From Cryomorphaceae bacterium 1068 (GTDB taxonomy: Bacteria > Bacteroidota > Bacteroidia > Flavobacteriales_D > Cryomorphaceae), in NCBI GenBank assembly GCA_027214385.1, contig JAPVXR010000017.1, positions 30,212 through 94,211 of the forward strand: 64,000 bases of DNA. The letters run 5' to 3'. The position numbers and the translations under genes were made by a program. This document shows, in pieces, positions 1 through 8,674 of this stretch (position 1 is its first letter; each line of letters starts with the position of its first letter). Under the pieces are notes generated by a model. That model saw only the letters and a list, made by a program, of their open reading frames with translations. It was not told the DNA's origin and ran no database searches.

Positions 1-1098
1 GTTCGACACCACGAAGAAAAGTGTCCTGAATTGTACAATAACCAAAATAAATTATTGTCCGAATTGTCATTGGGAAATGAGCTTTGGAAAATAAAGGCGG
101 CTGTTTTTGAAGAACTCTTCAGGATGGGGCAAGCAAGAAGTCCTGAAATGGCTGAAAGCAGTGCACCCGATCTTAAGACGTTGAGTAAATTCAAGCGGAA
201 ATCAGAAGCGTTCGACACCAATCACCTCATCTACCACACAGAAAGTGCCATCTATTTCCGGACAGGCGATTATGAAAGATGTAAAAATGCGCTTCTGCAT
301 AATCTAGCACTGATTGAGGAACACCTTCACCTGATTGCGGAGGAGCCAATTCTGTATCACTCTGTGCTTACCAATCTAATCTATGTTTCAGCTAAGCTCA
401 ATCATTTCGATGATGTTAAACGATTTCTTGAAGAAAGCAGGGCGCTACCTGAAAAATTGAAAATCACTCCCACTGAACATATCGAATACCGAATATTCTC
501 AGATAGTTATGAATTGGAGTTGGCCATATGCAACCTATCAGGAAATACTTCAAGAGGAAAAGAATTGGTGGAAATAATTCCGCCGATGCTTGACAGGTGG
601 CAGTACAAGCACGGTGATGTGAAGCGTGCATCTTTTTTGCACGGCCTCTCCGTCATGTTTTTTACTTTGGGATCGATCGCAGATGCGCTCAAATGGAACA
701 ATGAATTGCTAAATACAATCAGCATTAAAAAAGCCGAAGATTCCTTTTGCTTCGGGCAAATGTTTCATACTGTACTGCACTTCGAGCTAGGGAACAAGGA
801 TCTCTTATCCGGTATCATCAAAAGCCTCACGAGATATCTCGATACTCGAGAGCGGCGGTACAAATTTGAAGAGCACTTCCTCAAACTGGCTAAGAATCTC
901 GAAAAGCATAATTCCGAATCAACCGAAGCAGAATGCTTTGAAACTTTTGTAGAGAGCATTAAGCCCCTTGAAAATGAAAATTATGAAAAGATCGCATTTG
1001 AATACTTTGACTTCATTGCCTGGGCGGAAAGTCATATTTCAAAAGTTCCCTTTCAAGAAACGGTTAGAGCAAGGGTGGAATTAAAGAATGTTTTATGA
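1..1098 (+). CDS. 5'-truncated hypothetical protein, helical-repeat type
   Basis: The reading frame is open from base 1 to the TGA at 1096-1098, so the gene begins upstream of the window and about 365 C-terminal residues are visible. An in-frame TTG at 31 is probably not the true start. The protein is mostly alpha-helical with repeated short helical pairs (for example around YFRTGDYERCKNALLHNL), resembling TPR-like proteins, but I recognise no catalytic motif or named family. No signal peptide can be judged because the N-terminus is missing. Its last 6 bases overlap the end of the convergent thiL gene. Function unknown; large proteins of this general look are common in Flavobacteriales. Confidence 0.75.
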   Translation, partial: VRHHEEKCPELYNNQNKLLSELSLGNELWKIKAAVFEELFRMGQARSPEMAESSAPDLKTLSKFKRKSEAFDTNHLIYHTESAIYFRTGDYERCKNALLHNLALIEEHLHLIAEEPILYHSVLTNLIYVSAKLNHFDDVKRFLEESRALPEKLKITPTEHIEYRIFSDSYELELAICNLSGNTSRGKELVEIIPPMLDRWQYKHGDVKRASFLHGLSVMFFTLGSIADALKWNNELLNTISIKKAEDSFCFGQMFHTVLHFELGNKDLLSGIIKSLTRYLDTRERRYKFEEHFLKLAKNLEKHNSESTEAECFETFVESIKPLENENYEKIAFEYFDFIAWAESHISKVPFQETVRARVELKNVL

Positions 1099-2127
1099 GT
1101 CTTTATTCAAAAAAGCATCCCACCCCTGAGCAGTTAGCTCAACAGCCTGTCCTTCTTTGGTCACGAGTTGGGCAGATCCACCTTCGGTCATATGGCCAAT
1201 GAACGTGAAATTCGGATTCCCTTTCAATTTGTCATAATCACCCTGCTTTATCGTAAAGAGAAGCTCGTAGTCCTCTCCTCCGTTCAGTGCACAAGTGGTG
1301 GGGTCTAGATTAAAATCTTCAGCAGCTGTCATAACGGTTGGGTCAATCGGAATCTTTTCACCAAAAAGTGAGCAGCCAACACTAGAACTCTTGCAAAGAT
1401 GAAGAATCTCGGAGGCCAAGCCATCTGACACATCAATCATTGAAGTTGGCAAGACGTTCAATTTCTCCAAAAGTTCCACAATATCTTTCCGAGCTTCGGG
1501 CTTGAGCTGTCTCTCCAAAATGTAATCGTATCCACTCAAATCGGGCTGAATATTCGGATCGGACTTATAAACTGCTTTCTCTCGTTCCAAAACCTGCAAG
1601 CCCATATAGGCCGCGCCCAAATCGCCTGTAACAACGAGCAATTCCTTGTCCTTGGCGCCGTCGCGATACACTACGTTCTCCTTTTGAGCTCGACCAATTG
1701 CGGTGATGCTGATCATCAAGCCACCTTTCGAGCTGACCGTATCTCCTCCTACGAGGTCGACTCCATAAATATTGCAAGCAAGCAAGAAGCCCGAATAGAG
1801 CTCCTCGATGGCTTCTAACGAAAACCGATTGCTCAAAGCCAGGTTTACTGTCATCTGCTCCACTGTTCCATTCATAGCATAGACATCAGAAAAGTTGGCA
1901 ACAGCCGCCTTATATCCCAAATGCTTTAAAGGAACATAGCTTAAGTCAAAGTGAATGCCCTCCACTAGCATATCGGTTGTGACCAACTTCACATGATCTC
2001 CCGCATCAATTACTGCGGCATCGTCCCCTATTCCCTTAAGTGTAGAGGGGTGAGAAACTTCAACGTGCTTAGATAAATGGTCGATTAAACCAAATTCTCC
2101 CAAGTCTGCCAGTTCTGTTCTTTCCAT
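1093..2127 (-). CDS. thiL: Thiamine-monophosphate kinase ThiL
   Basis: ThiL phosphorylates thiamine monophosphate with ATP to give thiamine pyrophosphate, the last step of thiamine cofactor synthesis, in the cytoplasm. It belongs to the PurM/AIR-synthase-like fold. Visible family motifs are GIGDDAAVID near residues 32-41, TTDMLVEGIHFD near 50-61, GGDTVSS, IDVSDGLASE and NGGEDYELLF. I place the start at the ATG at 2127 (344 aa), giving MERTELADLGEFGLIDHL, the usual family N-terminus. An upstream in-frame ATG at 2151 would lie inside a -7-like promoter element. The gene diverges from the suf operon and converges on, and overlaps by 6 bp, the unknown gene to its left. Confidence 0.95.
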   Translation of the reverse strand: MERTELADLGEFGLIDHLSKHVEVSHPSTLKGIGDDAAVIDAGDHVKLVTTDMLVEGIHFDLSYVPLKHLGYKAAVANFSDVYAMNGTVEQMTVNLALSNRFSLEAIEELYSGFLLACNIYGVDLVGGDTVSSKGGLMISITAIGRAQKENVVYRDGAKDKELLVVTGDLGAAYMGLQVLEREKAVYKSDPNIQPDLSGYDYILERQLKPEARKDIVELLEKLNVLPTSMIDVSDGLASEILHLCKSSSVGCSLFGEKIPIDPTVMTAAEDFNLDPTTCALNGGEDYELLFTIKQGDYDKLKGNPNFTFIGHMTEGGSAQLVTKEGQAVELTAQGWDAFLNKDS

Positions 2128-2148
2128 AATAATGCCATTTGAGGGCCG

Positions 2149-2156
2149 CAAAGATA
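2149..2156 (-). promoter_or_regulatory. -7 promoter element of thiL
   Basis: On the minus strand this reads TATCTTTG, a full match to the Bacteroidota -7 consensus TAnnTTTG. No good -33 TTTG lies 19-21 bases upstream, so support is partial. Transcription would start near 2142, leaving a short leader before the ATG at 2127 and excluding a start at 2151. Confidence 0.45.
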
Positions 2157-2218
2157 GAGGTTCAAAATGTCTTGAAAGAATTTGTCAATGACCATATCAA
2201 GAAACTGGTGATGATTCA

Positions 2219-2250
2219 TTTGTATACACGAGACTTGTTCGGTATTTTTG
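2219..2250 (+). promoter_or_regulatory. Promoter of the suf operon
   Basis: A TTTG at 2219-2222 and TATTTTTG at 2243-2250 are separated by exactly 20 bases. This fits the Bacteroidota housekeeping consensus TTTG-(19-21)-TAnnTTTG with no mismatch. Transcription would begin near 2257, giving a leader of about 87 bases before sufA. It is the best full promoter match I found in the window. Confidence 0.75.
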
Positions 2251-2260
2251 CAGAGTGATT

Positions 2261-2287
2261 GGTTATTTATAATTGTTCTAAATAACC
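2261..2287 (+). promoter_or_regulatory. 27-bp palindrome, candidate operator of the suf operon
   Basis: Left arm GGTTATTTATAA (2261-2272), centre TTG, right arm TTCTAAATAACC (2276-2287). The arms are complementary at 11 of 12 positions, with 9 contiguous outer pairs. It starts only a few bases after the predicted transcription start, a good position for a repressor; it could also fold as an RNA hairpin. Its AT-rich two-fold symmetry suits a dimeric iron-responsive (Fur-family) or Fe-S-responsive (Rrf2/IscR) regulator, but which one is inference. Confidence 0.55.
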
Positions 2288-2343
2288 ATTCTGATTTATC
2301 AACATTTGGAAGCAGAAACTGTTAGACACTTGAATTTAAGCTT

Positions 2344-2670
2344 ATGATCAAAGTACGAGAAAGTGCTAAAGCTGAAGTACAAAGGCTCTTGTCCGAAAGC
2401 GGTGCAGGAGAGCAAGCTTTTATACGCGTCGGTGTAAAAGGAGGTGGATGCAGCGGATTAATGTATGACCTGGATTTCGACACAGAAAAGCAAGAGGGGG
2501 ATAAAGAGTTTGAAGACAACGGTATTAAGATAGTAGTGGATAAGAAAAGCTACCTCTATTTGATAGGAACCGAATTGGATTACTCCGGAGGTCTGAATGG
2601 TAAGGGATTCTCCTTTGTCAATCCCAATGCAAATCGCACTTGTGGCTGCGGCGAAAGCTTTTCAATTTAA
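2344..2670 (+). CDS. sufA: A-type Fe-S carrier (IscA/SufA family)
   Basis: This 108-residue protein is the usual length for A-type carriers, which receive Fe-S clusters from the SufBCD scaffold and pass them to apo-enzymes. The three cluster-binding cysteines are visible: C36 in GGGCSGLMY and C100/C102 in TCGCGESF, the canonical Cys-x63-Cys-Gly-Cys arrangement. It is the first gene of the operon, about 87 bases after the predicted transcription start and 12 bases before sufB. From sequence alone it could equally be named IscA or ErpA; the sufB neighbour favours SufA. Confidence 0.93.
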   Translation: MIKVRESAKAEVQRLLSESGAGEQAFIRVGVKGGGCSGLMYDLDFDTEKQEGDKEFEDNGIKIVVDKKSYLYLIGTELDYSGGLNGKGFSFVNPNANRTCGCGESFSI

Positions 2671-2682
2671 GAAAAACATACC

Positions 2683-4128
2683 ATGGCAGTAGACGAAAAT
2701 GAAATAATCGATGAGGTAACGAAAGCCCCTTACAAATATGGGTTTACGACCAACATCGCATCTGATAAAGCACCTCTGGGAATCAATGAAGATATCATTC
2801 GACTGATTTCCATGAAGAAGAAAGAGCCTCAATGGATGCTCGATTTCCGACTTGAGTCTTACCGAAAATGGACGGAAATGACAGAGCCCGAATGGGCCCA
2901 TGTTCATTACGAAAAGCCGGACTTTCAAGCCATACATTATTATGCAGCTCCACAGCCGAAGAAAAAGCTGGACAGTTTAGACGAGGTTGACCCTGAATTA
3001 CTCGATACATTCAAGAAATTGGGCATCTCCGTTGACGAGCAAAAGAGGTTGACAGGGGTGGCGATCGACGTGGTTATGGACAGTGTTTCCGTTGCCACTA
3101 CTTTTAAAGAAAAACTAGCTGAGTTGGGAATTATCTTCTGCTCATTCAGTGAGGCAGTACAAAATCACCCTGAGTTAGTAAAAAAGTACGTCGGCTCGGT
3201 TGTACCCAAATCCGACAATTTTTACGCAGCTCTGAACAGCGCCGTTTTTACTGATGGTTCTTTCGCCTACATCCCTCCAGGGGTGCGATGTCCGATGGAA
3301 TTGTCCACTTATTTCCGAATCAATGAAGCAAACACTGGTCAGTTTGAGAGAACGCTGGTAATAGCCGACAAGGGAAGTTATGTAAGCTACCTCGAAGGCT
3401 GCACGGCTCCGATGCGCGACGAAAACCAACTTCACGCTGCGGTAGTAGAATTAATTGCTCTAGACGATGCGGAAATCAAATACTCTACGGTCCAAAACTG
3501 GTATCCCGGTGATGACAAGGGAAAAGGTGGTATTTACAATTTCGTGACGAAAAGAGGCCTTTGCGAAACCAACGCTAAAATCTCTTGGACGCAGGTTGAA
3601 ACAGGATCTGCCGTTACTTGGAAATATCCTTCGTGTATTCTAAAAGGAGACAATGCAGTCGGAGAGTTTTATTCTGTTGCGGTTACGAACAATTACCAGC
3701 AAGCCGATACGGGAACCAAGATGATCCACATCGGTAAAAACACTAAAAGCACGATTATCTCAAAGGGTATCTCGGCAGGGAAATCTCAAAACTCTTACCG
3801 AGGATTGGTGAAGATCAATAAGAGCGCAGAGAATGCGCGAAACTTTTCCCAATGCGACTCTCTTCTGATGGGCGACCGCTGTGGAGCGCACACTTTCCCT
3901 TACATCGAAACATCGAATAGCTCGGCAAAAGTTGAGCATGAAGCTACGACTTCCAAAATCGGAGAAGATCAGATTTTTTATTGTCTGCAAAGAGGTATCA
4001 GTGAGGAGAAGGCGATCAGCCTGATCGTAAACGGATACGCCAAAGACGTTCTCAATAAACTTCCTATGGAATTCGCCGTGGAAGCCCAAAAATTACTCGC
4101 CATTTCGCTTGAAGGAAGCGTCGGATAA
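2683..4128 (+). CDS. sufB: Fe-S cluster assembly protein SufB
   Basis: SufB is the core scaffold subunit of the SufBC2D complex on which nascent clusters are assembled in the cytoplasm. At 481 residues it has family length. Recognisable blocks are the [18 protein letters not shown] segment, YLEGCTAPM, and the C-terminal [20 protein letters not shown] block, which includes the conserved cysteine region. The C-terminal REDQIFY-like helix is shared with SufD. It follows sufA by 12 bases and precedes sufC by 18 bases. Confidence 0.97.
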   Translation: MAVDENEIIDEVTKAPYKYGFTTNIASDKAPLGINEDIIRLISMKKKEPQWMLDFRLESYRKWTEMTEPEWAHVHYEKPDFQAIHYYAAPQPKKKLDSLDEVDPELLDTFKKLGISVDEQKRLTGVAIDVVMDSVSVATTFKEKLAELGIIFCSFSEAVQNHPELVKKYVGSVVPKSDNFYAALNSAVFTDGSFAYIPPGVRCPMELSTYFRINEANTGQFERTLVIADKGSYVSYLEGCTAPMRDENQLHAAVVELIALDDAEIKYSTVQNWYPGDDKGKGGIYNFVTKRGLCETNAKISWTQVETGSAVTWKYPSCILKGDNAVGEFYSVAVTNNYQQADTGTKMIHIGKNTKSTIISKGISAGKSQNSYRGLVKINKSAENARNFSQCDSLLMGDRCGAHTFPYIETSNSSAKVEHEATTSKIGEDQIFYCLQRGISEEKAISLIVNGYAKDVLNKLPMEFAVEAQKLLAISLEGSVG

Positions 4129-4146
4129 AAAAAGAATCACAAGAAA

Positions 4147-4908
4147 ATGCTCAATATAAAAGACATACACGCCTCGATTGAAGGCAAAGAAATACTGAAA
4201 GGACTCAGCTTAGAAGTAAAGCCAGGAGAGGTACACGCCATCATGGGGCCAAACGGCTCGGGCAAAAGTACCTTAGCATCTGTCCTTGCAGGAAATGAAG
4301 ACTTCGAAGTTACTTCAGGTTCGGTTGATTTCTTAGGTAATGACTTACTTGATATGGGTCCTGACGAACGCTCCCATGCGGGAGTGTTCTTAGCCTTTCA
4401 ATATCCTGTAGAAATCCCCGGAGTTAGCAATATCAACTTTTTAAAGGCTGCTATCAATGAGCGCCAGGAAGCACTTGGTGAAGAACCTATTTCAGCGAAG
4501 GACTTCCTCCAAAGAGTACGAGAAAAAGCAAAACTGGTAGAGTTGGACAACAAACTCACCAACCGATCAGTCAACGAAGGCTTTTCAGGAGGAGAGAAAA
4601 AACGAAACGAAATCTTTCAAATGGCGATGCTCGAACCCAAACTGGCTATCCTGGATGAGACAGACAGTGGACTTGATATCGATGCATTGAGAATCGTGGC
4701 TAATGGAGTAAATCAACTTCGCGCCAAAGATCGTTCGTTCGTGGTAGTAACCCATTACCAGCGTCTCTTGGATTATATCGTACCCGATTTTGTTCACGTG
4801 CTTTACAATGGAAAAATTGTAAAAACAGGAGGCAAAGAACTCGCGCTAGAACTTGAAGAAAAAGGTTACGATTGGATTAAAAAAGAAGCTGACGCAGTAA
4901 CTGCTTAA
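4147..4908 (+). CDS. sufC: Fe-S cluster assembly ATPase SufC
   Basis: SufC is the ABC-type ATPase that drives conformational change in SufBC2D. It has a Walker A (GPNGSGKST, residues 34-42), a Q-loop (FLAFQYP), an ABC signature ([12 protein letters not shown]) and the typical SufC Walker [13 protein letters not shown]. There is no membrane domain partner, so this is not a transporter ATPase. Its stop is only 2 bases before sufD. Confidence 0.97.
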   Translation: MLNIKDIHASIEGKEILKGLSLEVKPGEVHAIMGPNGSGKSTLASVLAGNEDFEVTSGSVDFLGNDLLDMGPDERSHAGVFLAFQYPVEIPGVSNINFLKAAINERQEALGEEPISAKDFLQRVREKAKLVELDNKLTNRSVNEGFSGGEKKRNEIFQMAMLEPKLAILDETDSGLDIDALRIVANGVNQLRAKDRSFVVVTHYQRLLDYIVPDFVHVLYNGKIVKTGGKELALELEEKGYDWIKKEADAVTA

Positions 4909-4910
4909 CT

Positions 4911-6167
4911 ATGGAATTAGCAAAAGAGATGACTAAAGAACAAGCAGTACTGGATTCCATGAAGAGTTCATACAAACATGCTGTTCCCGAATCTTTCGGC
5001 TCCTTAAGCAGCAATAGCGCACGAAACCTTGAATCTCTCCAATTTCCAACCACAAAGCTGGAATATTGGAAATACACAAGAACGGGACAGATCGCGAATA
5101 AGGAATGGAAATTCGGCGGACTCGAAAACGTCGACATCCCCGAAAACTTACCTGTATCAAAACACCGAATGGTTTTTGTAAACGGTCAATTCGACGAAAA
5201 ACGATCATCACTTCCTCAAGTGGAGGGCTTGACGATTTTACCTTTCTCCAAATCGAGTGTTGCTTCAACAATCGCTCAAGCAGAAGAGGATATTTTCAGA
5301 GCTTGGAATACCGCTATGCCGCAAGATGGTTACCACATTACTGTATCTAAAAACAAGGCGATAGAGGATACTTTGCAGATTGTATTTCTCTACTCGGGTC
5401 AAAATACCATCTCGCAGCCGCGCTCATTTGTTGAGTTGGCGGAGAATTCGGAGTTAAAGATTTCCGAGTTTCACATTCACTCGGCAGGCAGTATGGCTTT
5501 CGCCAATGTGCACTCTGAAGCCGTTGTGGGCGATAATGCACACCTCAAGATTGACGTGGTGCAGCACGGTTCCGAAAAGGGATTTCATCTGCAAGAGACC
5601 TACGGCGAACAAGGGAAGAATTGCACTTACATGCAAAACACGTTTACCTTGAGTGGAAACTGGACGAGAAACAACTCGACCATTCGACTCACAGATGAAC
5701 ACAGCGAGTGCAATCTGAATGGATTCTACATTCCGAATTTGAAGGAGCACGTCGATAACCATACGATCATCGACCACGAGAAACCAAACTGTGAGTCGCA
5801 CGAGCTATACCGCGGAGTGCTATTGGACAAATCCACCGGCGTTTTCAACGGGAAGGTTTTCGTGAGGCAAGACGCCCAAAAAACCAACGCATTCCAAAGC
5901 AATGGAAACATCATTGTGTCAGATACGGCCACGATGAACTCGAAGCCCGAACTGGAAATCTATGCGGACGACGTGAAGTGCAGCCACGGTAGCACCACGG
6001 GTCAGCTAGACGAGGATGCGATGTTTTATCTGATGGCTCGCGGTTTGTCGAAAGAGAGTTCACGAAAACTTCTGATCAATGCCTTCGCCGAAGATGTTTT
6101 GGAGAAGCTTGTGAATGAAGACCTGAGAGAGATAATAGAAGATACGATACACACAAAACTGGCTTAA
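4911..6167 (+). CDS. sufD: Fe-S cluster assembly protein SufD
   Basis: SufD pairs with SufB in the SufBC2D scaffold and is linked in other bacteria to iron acquisition by the complex. The 418-residue protein has a variable N-terminal half and the conserved beta-helix and C-terminal block, including CSHGSTTGQLDEDAMFYLMA and a RGLSKESSRKLLINAFAEDV helix homologous to SufB. It lies 2 bases after sufC and 2 bases before sufS, implying translational coupling. Confidence 0.96.
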   Translation: MELAKEMTKEQAVLDSMKSSYKHAVPESFGSLSSNSARNLESLQFPTTKLEYWKYTRTGQIANKEWKFGGLENVDIPENLPVSKHRMVFVNGQFDEKRSSLPQVEGLTILPFSKSSVASTIAQAEEDIFRAWNTAMPQDGYHITVSKNKAIEDTLQIVFLYSGQNTISQPRSFVELAENSELKISEFHIHSAGSMAFANVHSEAVVGDNAHLKIDVVQHGSEKGFHLQETYGEQGKNCTYMQNTFTLSGNWTRNNSTIRLTDEHSECNLNGFYIPNLKEHVDNHTIIDHEKPNCESHELYRGVLLDKSTGVFNGKVFVRQDAQKTNAFQSNGNIIVSDTATMNSKPELEIYADDVKCSHGSTTGQLDEDAMFYLMARGLSKESSRKLLINAFAEDVLEKLVNEDLREIIEDTIHTKLA

Positions 6168-6169
6168 CT

Positions 6170-7417
6170 ATGGCCGAAAGCGCAATAAAATCCATTACAC
6201 TGCCTGACAATGCTTCCTTCATTGAGGATTTCCCCATTCTCAAAAGAGAGGTGAATGGGCACAAGCTTGTTTACCTGGATAATGCGGCATCGGCTCAAAA
6301 ACCTAAGCAAGTTGTGCAGGCTATTGAAGATTATTATTTCAATGAGCACAGCAACGTTCACCGAGGCATACACTACCTCAGCCAATTGGCAACGGATAAG
6401 TACGAAGGTGCCAGAGAGAGAATGCGCCGATTCATCAATGCTGCTTCCTCCAAGGAAATCATCTTTACAAAAGGATGTACCGACGGGATTAACCTCGTAG
6501 CAGCCGCTTTTTCGAAAGCGCACCTGAAAGAGGGAGATGAAGTACTCATTACCGAAATGGAGCACCACTCCAATATTGTCCCTTGGCAAATGGCTTGCGC
6601 CGATAAAGGTGCCAAATTGGTGGTCGCCAATGTGAAGGAAGATGGATCGATCGACATGGATGACTTGAAGTCGAAACTGTCTGATCGAACAAAATTGGTT
6701 TCTGTCGTTCATGTTTCGAATGCATTGGGAACCATTAATCCCGTGAAGGAAATAGTAGCTGAAGCAAAAAAATTCGGAGCTTACACTCTGATTGACGGAG
6801 CCCAAGCTGCTCCGCACGGAGGAATTGACGTTCGGGATATGGATTGCGATTTCTATGTGTTCTCGGGGCACAAAATGTACGGGCCAACCGGTAGCGGTAT
6901 CCTTTACGGAAAAGAGGCCGTGCTAGACAACATGCCTCCTTACCAAGGTGGCGGTGAGATGATCAAGACGGTGACTTTTGAAAAAACCACTTACAATGAA
7001 CTTCCCTTCAAGTTTGAGGCAGGGACGCCCAATATGGCAGCTGCCATTGGATTAGCCGCAGCGGCTGACTTTATGGAAGACTTCGGTATTGACAAAATCT
7101 CTGAAATCGAAAATGGCCTGCTGGCATATGCCACAGAAAGACTTTCGGAAATAGATGGATTAAGAATCATCGGAACGGCCGCACAAAAGGCCAGCGTTGT
7201 TTCTTTCGTTGTCGACGGAACCCACCCTTCCGATATCGGAGCGATTATCGACAAGCTCGGCATAGCGGTAAGAACAGGACACCACTGTACGCAGCCCTTG
7301 ATGGACAAGTTTGGCTTGCCGGGAACCTGTCGTGCATCCTTTGCGGCCTACAACACAATTGAAGAAATTGACTTGCTCACCGAAGGCGTAAAACGCGCTG
7401 TAAACATGTTGAGGTAA
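6170..7417 (+). CDS. sufS: Cysteine desulfurase SufS
   Basis: SufS is a PLP-dependent group II cysteine desulfurase that takes sulfur from cysteine as a persulfide. The PLP lysine K235 is in SGHKMYGPTG; the catalytic cysteine C373 is in RTGHHCTQPLM, the short-loop arrangement of SufS rather than IscS. HVSNALGTINP and LIDGAQAAPHG are also typical. At 415 residues it is full length. Its stop overlaps the sufE start as TAATG at 7415-7419. Confidence 0.97.
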   Translation: MAESAIKSITLPDNASFIEDFPILKREVNGHKLVYLDNAASAQKPKQVVQAIEDYYFNEHSNVHRGIHYLSQLATDKYEGARERMRRFINAASSKEIIFTKGCTDGINLVAAAFSKAHLKEGDEVLITEMEHHSNIVPWQMACADKGAKLVVANVKEDGSIDMDDLKSKLSDRTKLVSVVHVSNALGTINPVKEIVAEAKKFGAYTLIDGAQAAPHGGIDVRDMDCDFYVFSGHKMYGPTGSGILYGKEAVLDNMPPYQGGGEMIKTVTFEKTTYNELPFKFEAGTPNMAAAIGLAAAADFMEDFGIDKISEIENGLLAYATERLSEIDGLRIIGTAAQKASVVSFVVDGTHPSDIGAIIDKLGIAVRTGHHCTQPLMDKFGLPGTCRASFAAYNTIEEIDLLTEGVKRAVNMLR

Positions 7418-7839
7418 TGGCAGATTCGATTCAAGAACGCGAAGCAGAAATCATTGAAGAGTTCGAGTTTTTCCCCGAATGGATGGAGAAATACGAACAC
7501 CTCATTGAGTTGGGAAAAAGCCTTCCATTGATCGATGAGCAATACAAAACAGAAGACAACCTGATCAAAGGGTGTCAATCTAGAGTCTGGCTTCACGCCG
7601 ACCGCGAAGCTGACAAAATCAAGTATTCTGCCGACAGCGACGCCATCATCACGAAAGGAATAATTGCCTTGATGATCCGGGTGCTCAACGAGCAAAAACC
7701 CGAAGACATTGTGAGTGCAGAATTAGGCTTCATCGACAAAATCGGTTTGAAAGAACACCTCTCCCCCACTCGCTCAAACGGACTCGTTTCGATGGTGAAA
7801 CAAATGAAATTTTACGCTTTGGCCCATCAGGCTAAATAG
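7417..7839 (+). CDS. sufE: Sulfur acceptor protein SufE
   Basis: SufE accepts the persulfide from SufS, stimulates its activity and delivers sulfur to SufBCD. The 140-residue protein has the acceptor cysteine C53 in LIKGCQSRVW, the invariant family motif. The LIELGKSLP segment before it and the GIIALMIRVL helix after it also match. Translation appears coupled to sufS through TAATG; the next gene starts 8 bases downstream. Confidence 0.96.
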   Translation: MADSIQEREAEIIEEFEFFPEWMEKYEHLIELGKSLPLIDEQYKTEDNLIKGCQSRVWLHADREADKIKYSADSDAIITKGIIALMIRVLNEQKPEDIVSAELGFIDKIGLKEHLSPTRSNGLVSMVKQMKFYALAHQAK

Positions 7840-7847
7840 AAAAAGCT

Positions 7848-8159
7848 ATGAACGACATTCAACTTGAAACTACGATTATCGAAGTGATCAAAACGATCTA
7901 CGACCCTGAGATTCCCGTGGATATCTACGAGTTGGGTTTGATCTACGATATTGCCATCGATTCCGAGCGTAAGGTAAAAGTGAGCATGACATTGACTTCT
8001 CCTTCTTGTCCTGTAGCCGAATCACTTCCCGTTGAGGTAGAAGATAAAATCAAAGGAATTGAAGGGGTGAACGACGCTAAGGTCGAAATCACCTTTGAGC
8101 CACCTTGGGACAAAGAAATGATGAGTGAGGAAGCGCAGCTTGAATTGGGATTCTTGTAA
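7848..8159 (+). CDS. MIP18/DUF59 family protein (SufT/PaaD-like)
   Basis: This 103-residue protein has the MIP18 fold: YDPEIPVDIYELGLIYDI followed by MTLTSPSCPVAESLP with the conserved cysteine, and a C-terminal FEPPWDKEMMSE. Family members (SufT, CIA2, PaaD) help mature Fe-S proteins. Its place inside a suf operon supports a late Fe-S maturation or carrier role; the exact function is inference. Its TAA overlaps the next start as TAATG at 8157-8161. Confidence 0.9.
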   Translation: MNDIQLETTIIEVIKTIYDPEIPVDIYELGLIYDIAIDSERKVKVSMTLTSPSCPVAESLPVEVEDKIKGIEGVNDAKVEITFEPPWDKEMMSEEAQLELGFL

Positions 8160-8674
8160 TGAGCGATTTTGAAATTGAAAATAAAGTAGCCAAAAGCGGG
8201 CTGATAGTGATCGAAATGGACGAATTTGTTTCAGACGATGAGCTGGTTCAAATCGATATAAAAGAGCGCCTTTGGGAAGGATTCGCGCTCAAAGAGAAAG
8301 ACTTTCGCGAATACGTTTCAACTCATGACTGGAGTCAATACCAAGATAAGGCAGTAGCCGTTTTTTGCTCCGCAGATGCCATTATTCCCAACTGGGCTTT
8401 TATGCTTTTGGCTTCAAAGCTCGAGTCAGTGACTTCTGAACTTTACTTCGACACTGCTGCTGAATCCGAAAAAAGACGGATAGAAAAAGCCATTTCAGCT
8501 CTCGACGCATCGGAGTACCAAGATGCTCGAATCATCATCAAAGGCTGTGGGAAAAAGTCAGTGCACTTTAGCGCCTACGGAAAGCTTACCGAAAAGCTGA
8601 TGCCCGTAGCAAAGACCATCATGTTTGGCGAGCCTTGCAGCACGGTGCCGATTTACAAAAAGCCGAAAGCTTAG
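8159..8674 (+). CDS. DUF2480 family protein, last gene of the suf operon
   Basis: This 171-residue protein matches my recollection of DUF2480, a Bacteroidota family of unknown function often found with suf genes. It starts with IENKVAKSGLIVIEMDEF and has a central stretch about a cytosolic-looking IIPNWAFMLLASKL segment. There is no signal peptide or cofactor motif. Two cysteines (in IIKGCGKKSVHF and EPCSTVPIYKKPKA) lie in its C-terminal third. Translational coupling with the DUF59 gene suggests a role in Fe-S metabolism, but this is only contextual. Its TAG overlaps the TAA of convergent purF by 3 bases. Confidence 0.85.
   Translation: MSDFEIENKVAKSGLIVIEMDEFVSDDELVQIDIKERLWEGFALKEKDFREYVSTHDWSQYQDKAVAVFCSADAIIPNWAFMLLASKLESVTSELYFDTAAESEKRRIEKAISALDASEYQDARIIIKGCGKKSVHFSAYGKLTEKLMPVAKTIMFGEPCSTVPIYKKPKA

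Noticed and set aside
5454..5801. Antisense reading frame inside sufD as a separate gene
   Set aside because: It lies wholly opposite a strongly conserved gene and shows no family resemblance; same reasoning applied to other long antisense frames in sufB, purF, atpA and the TPR gene.
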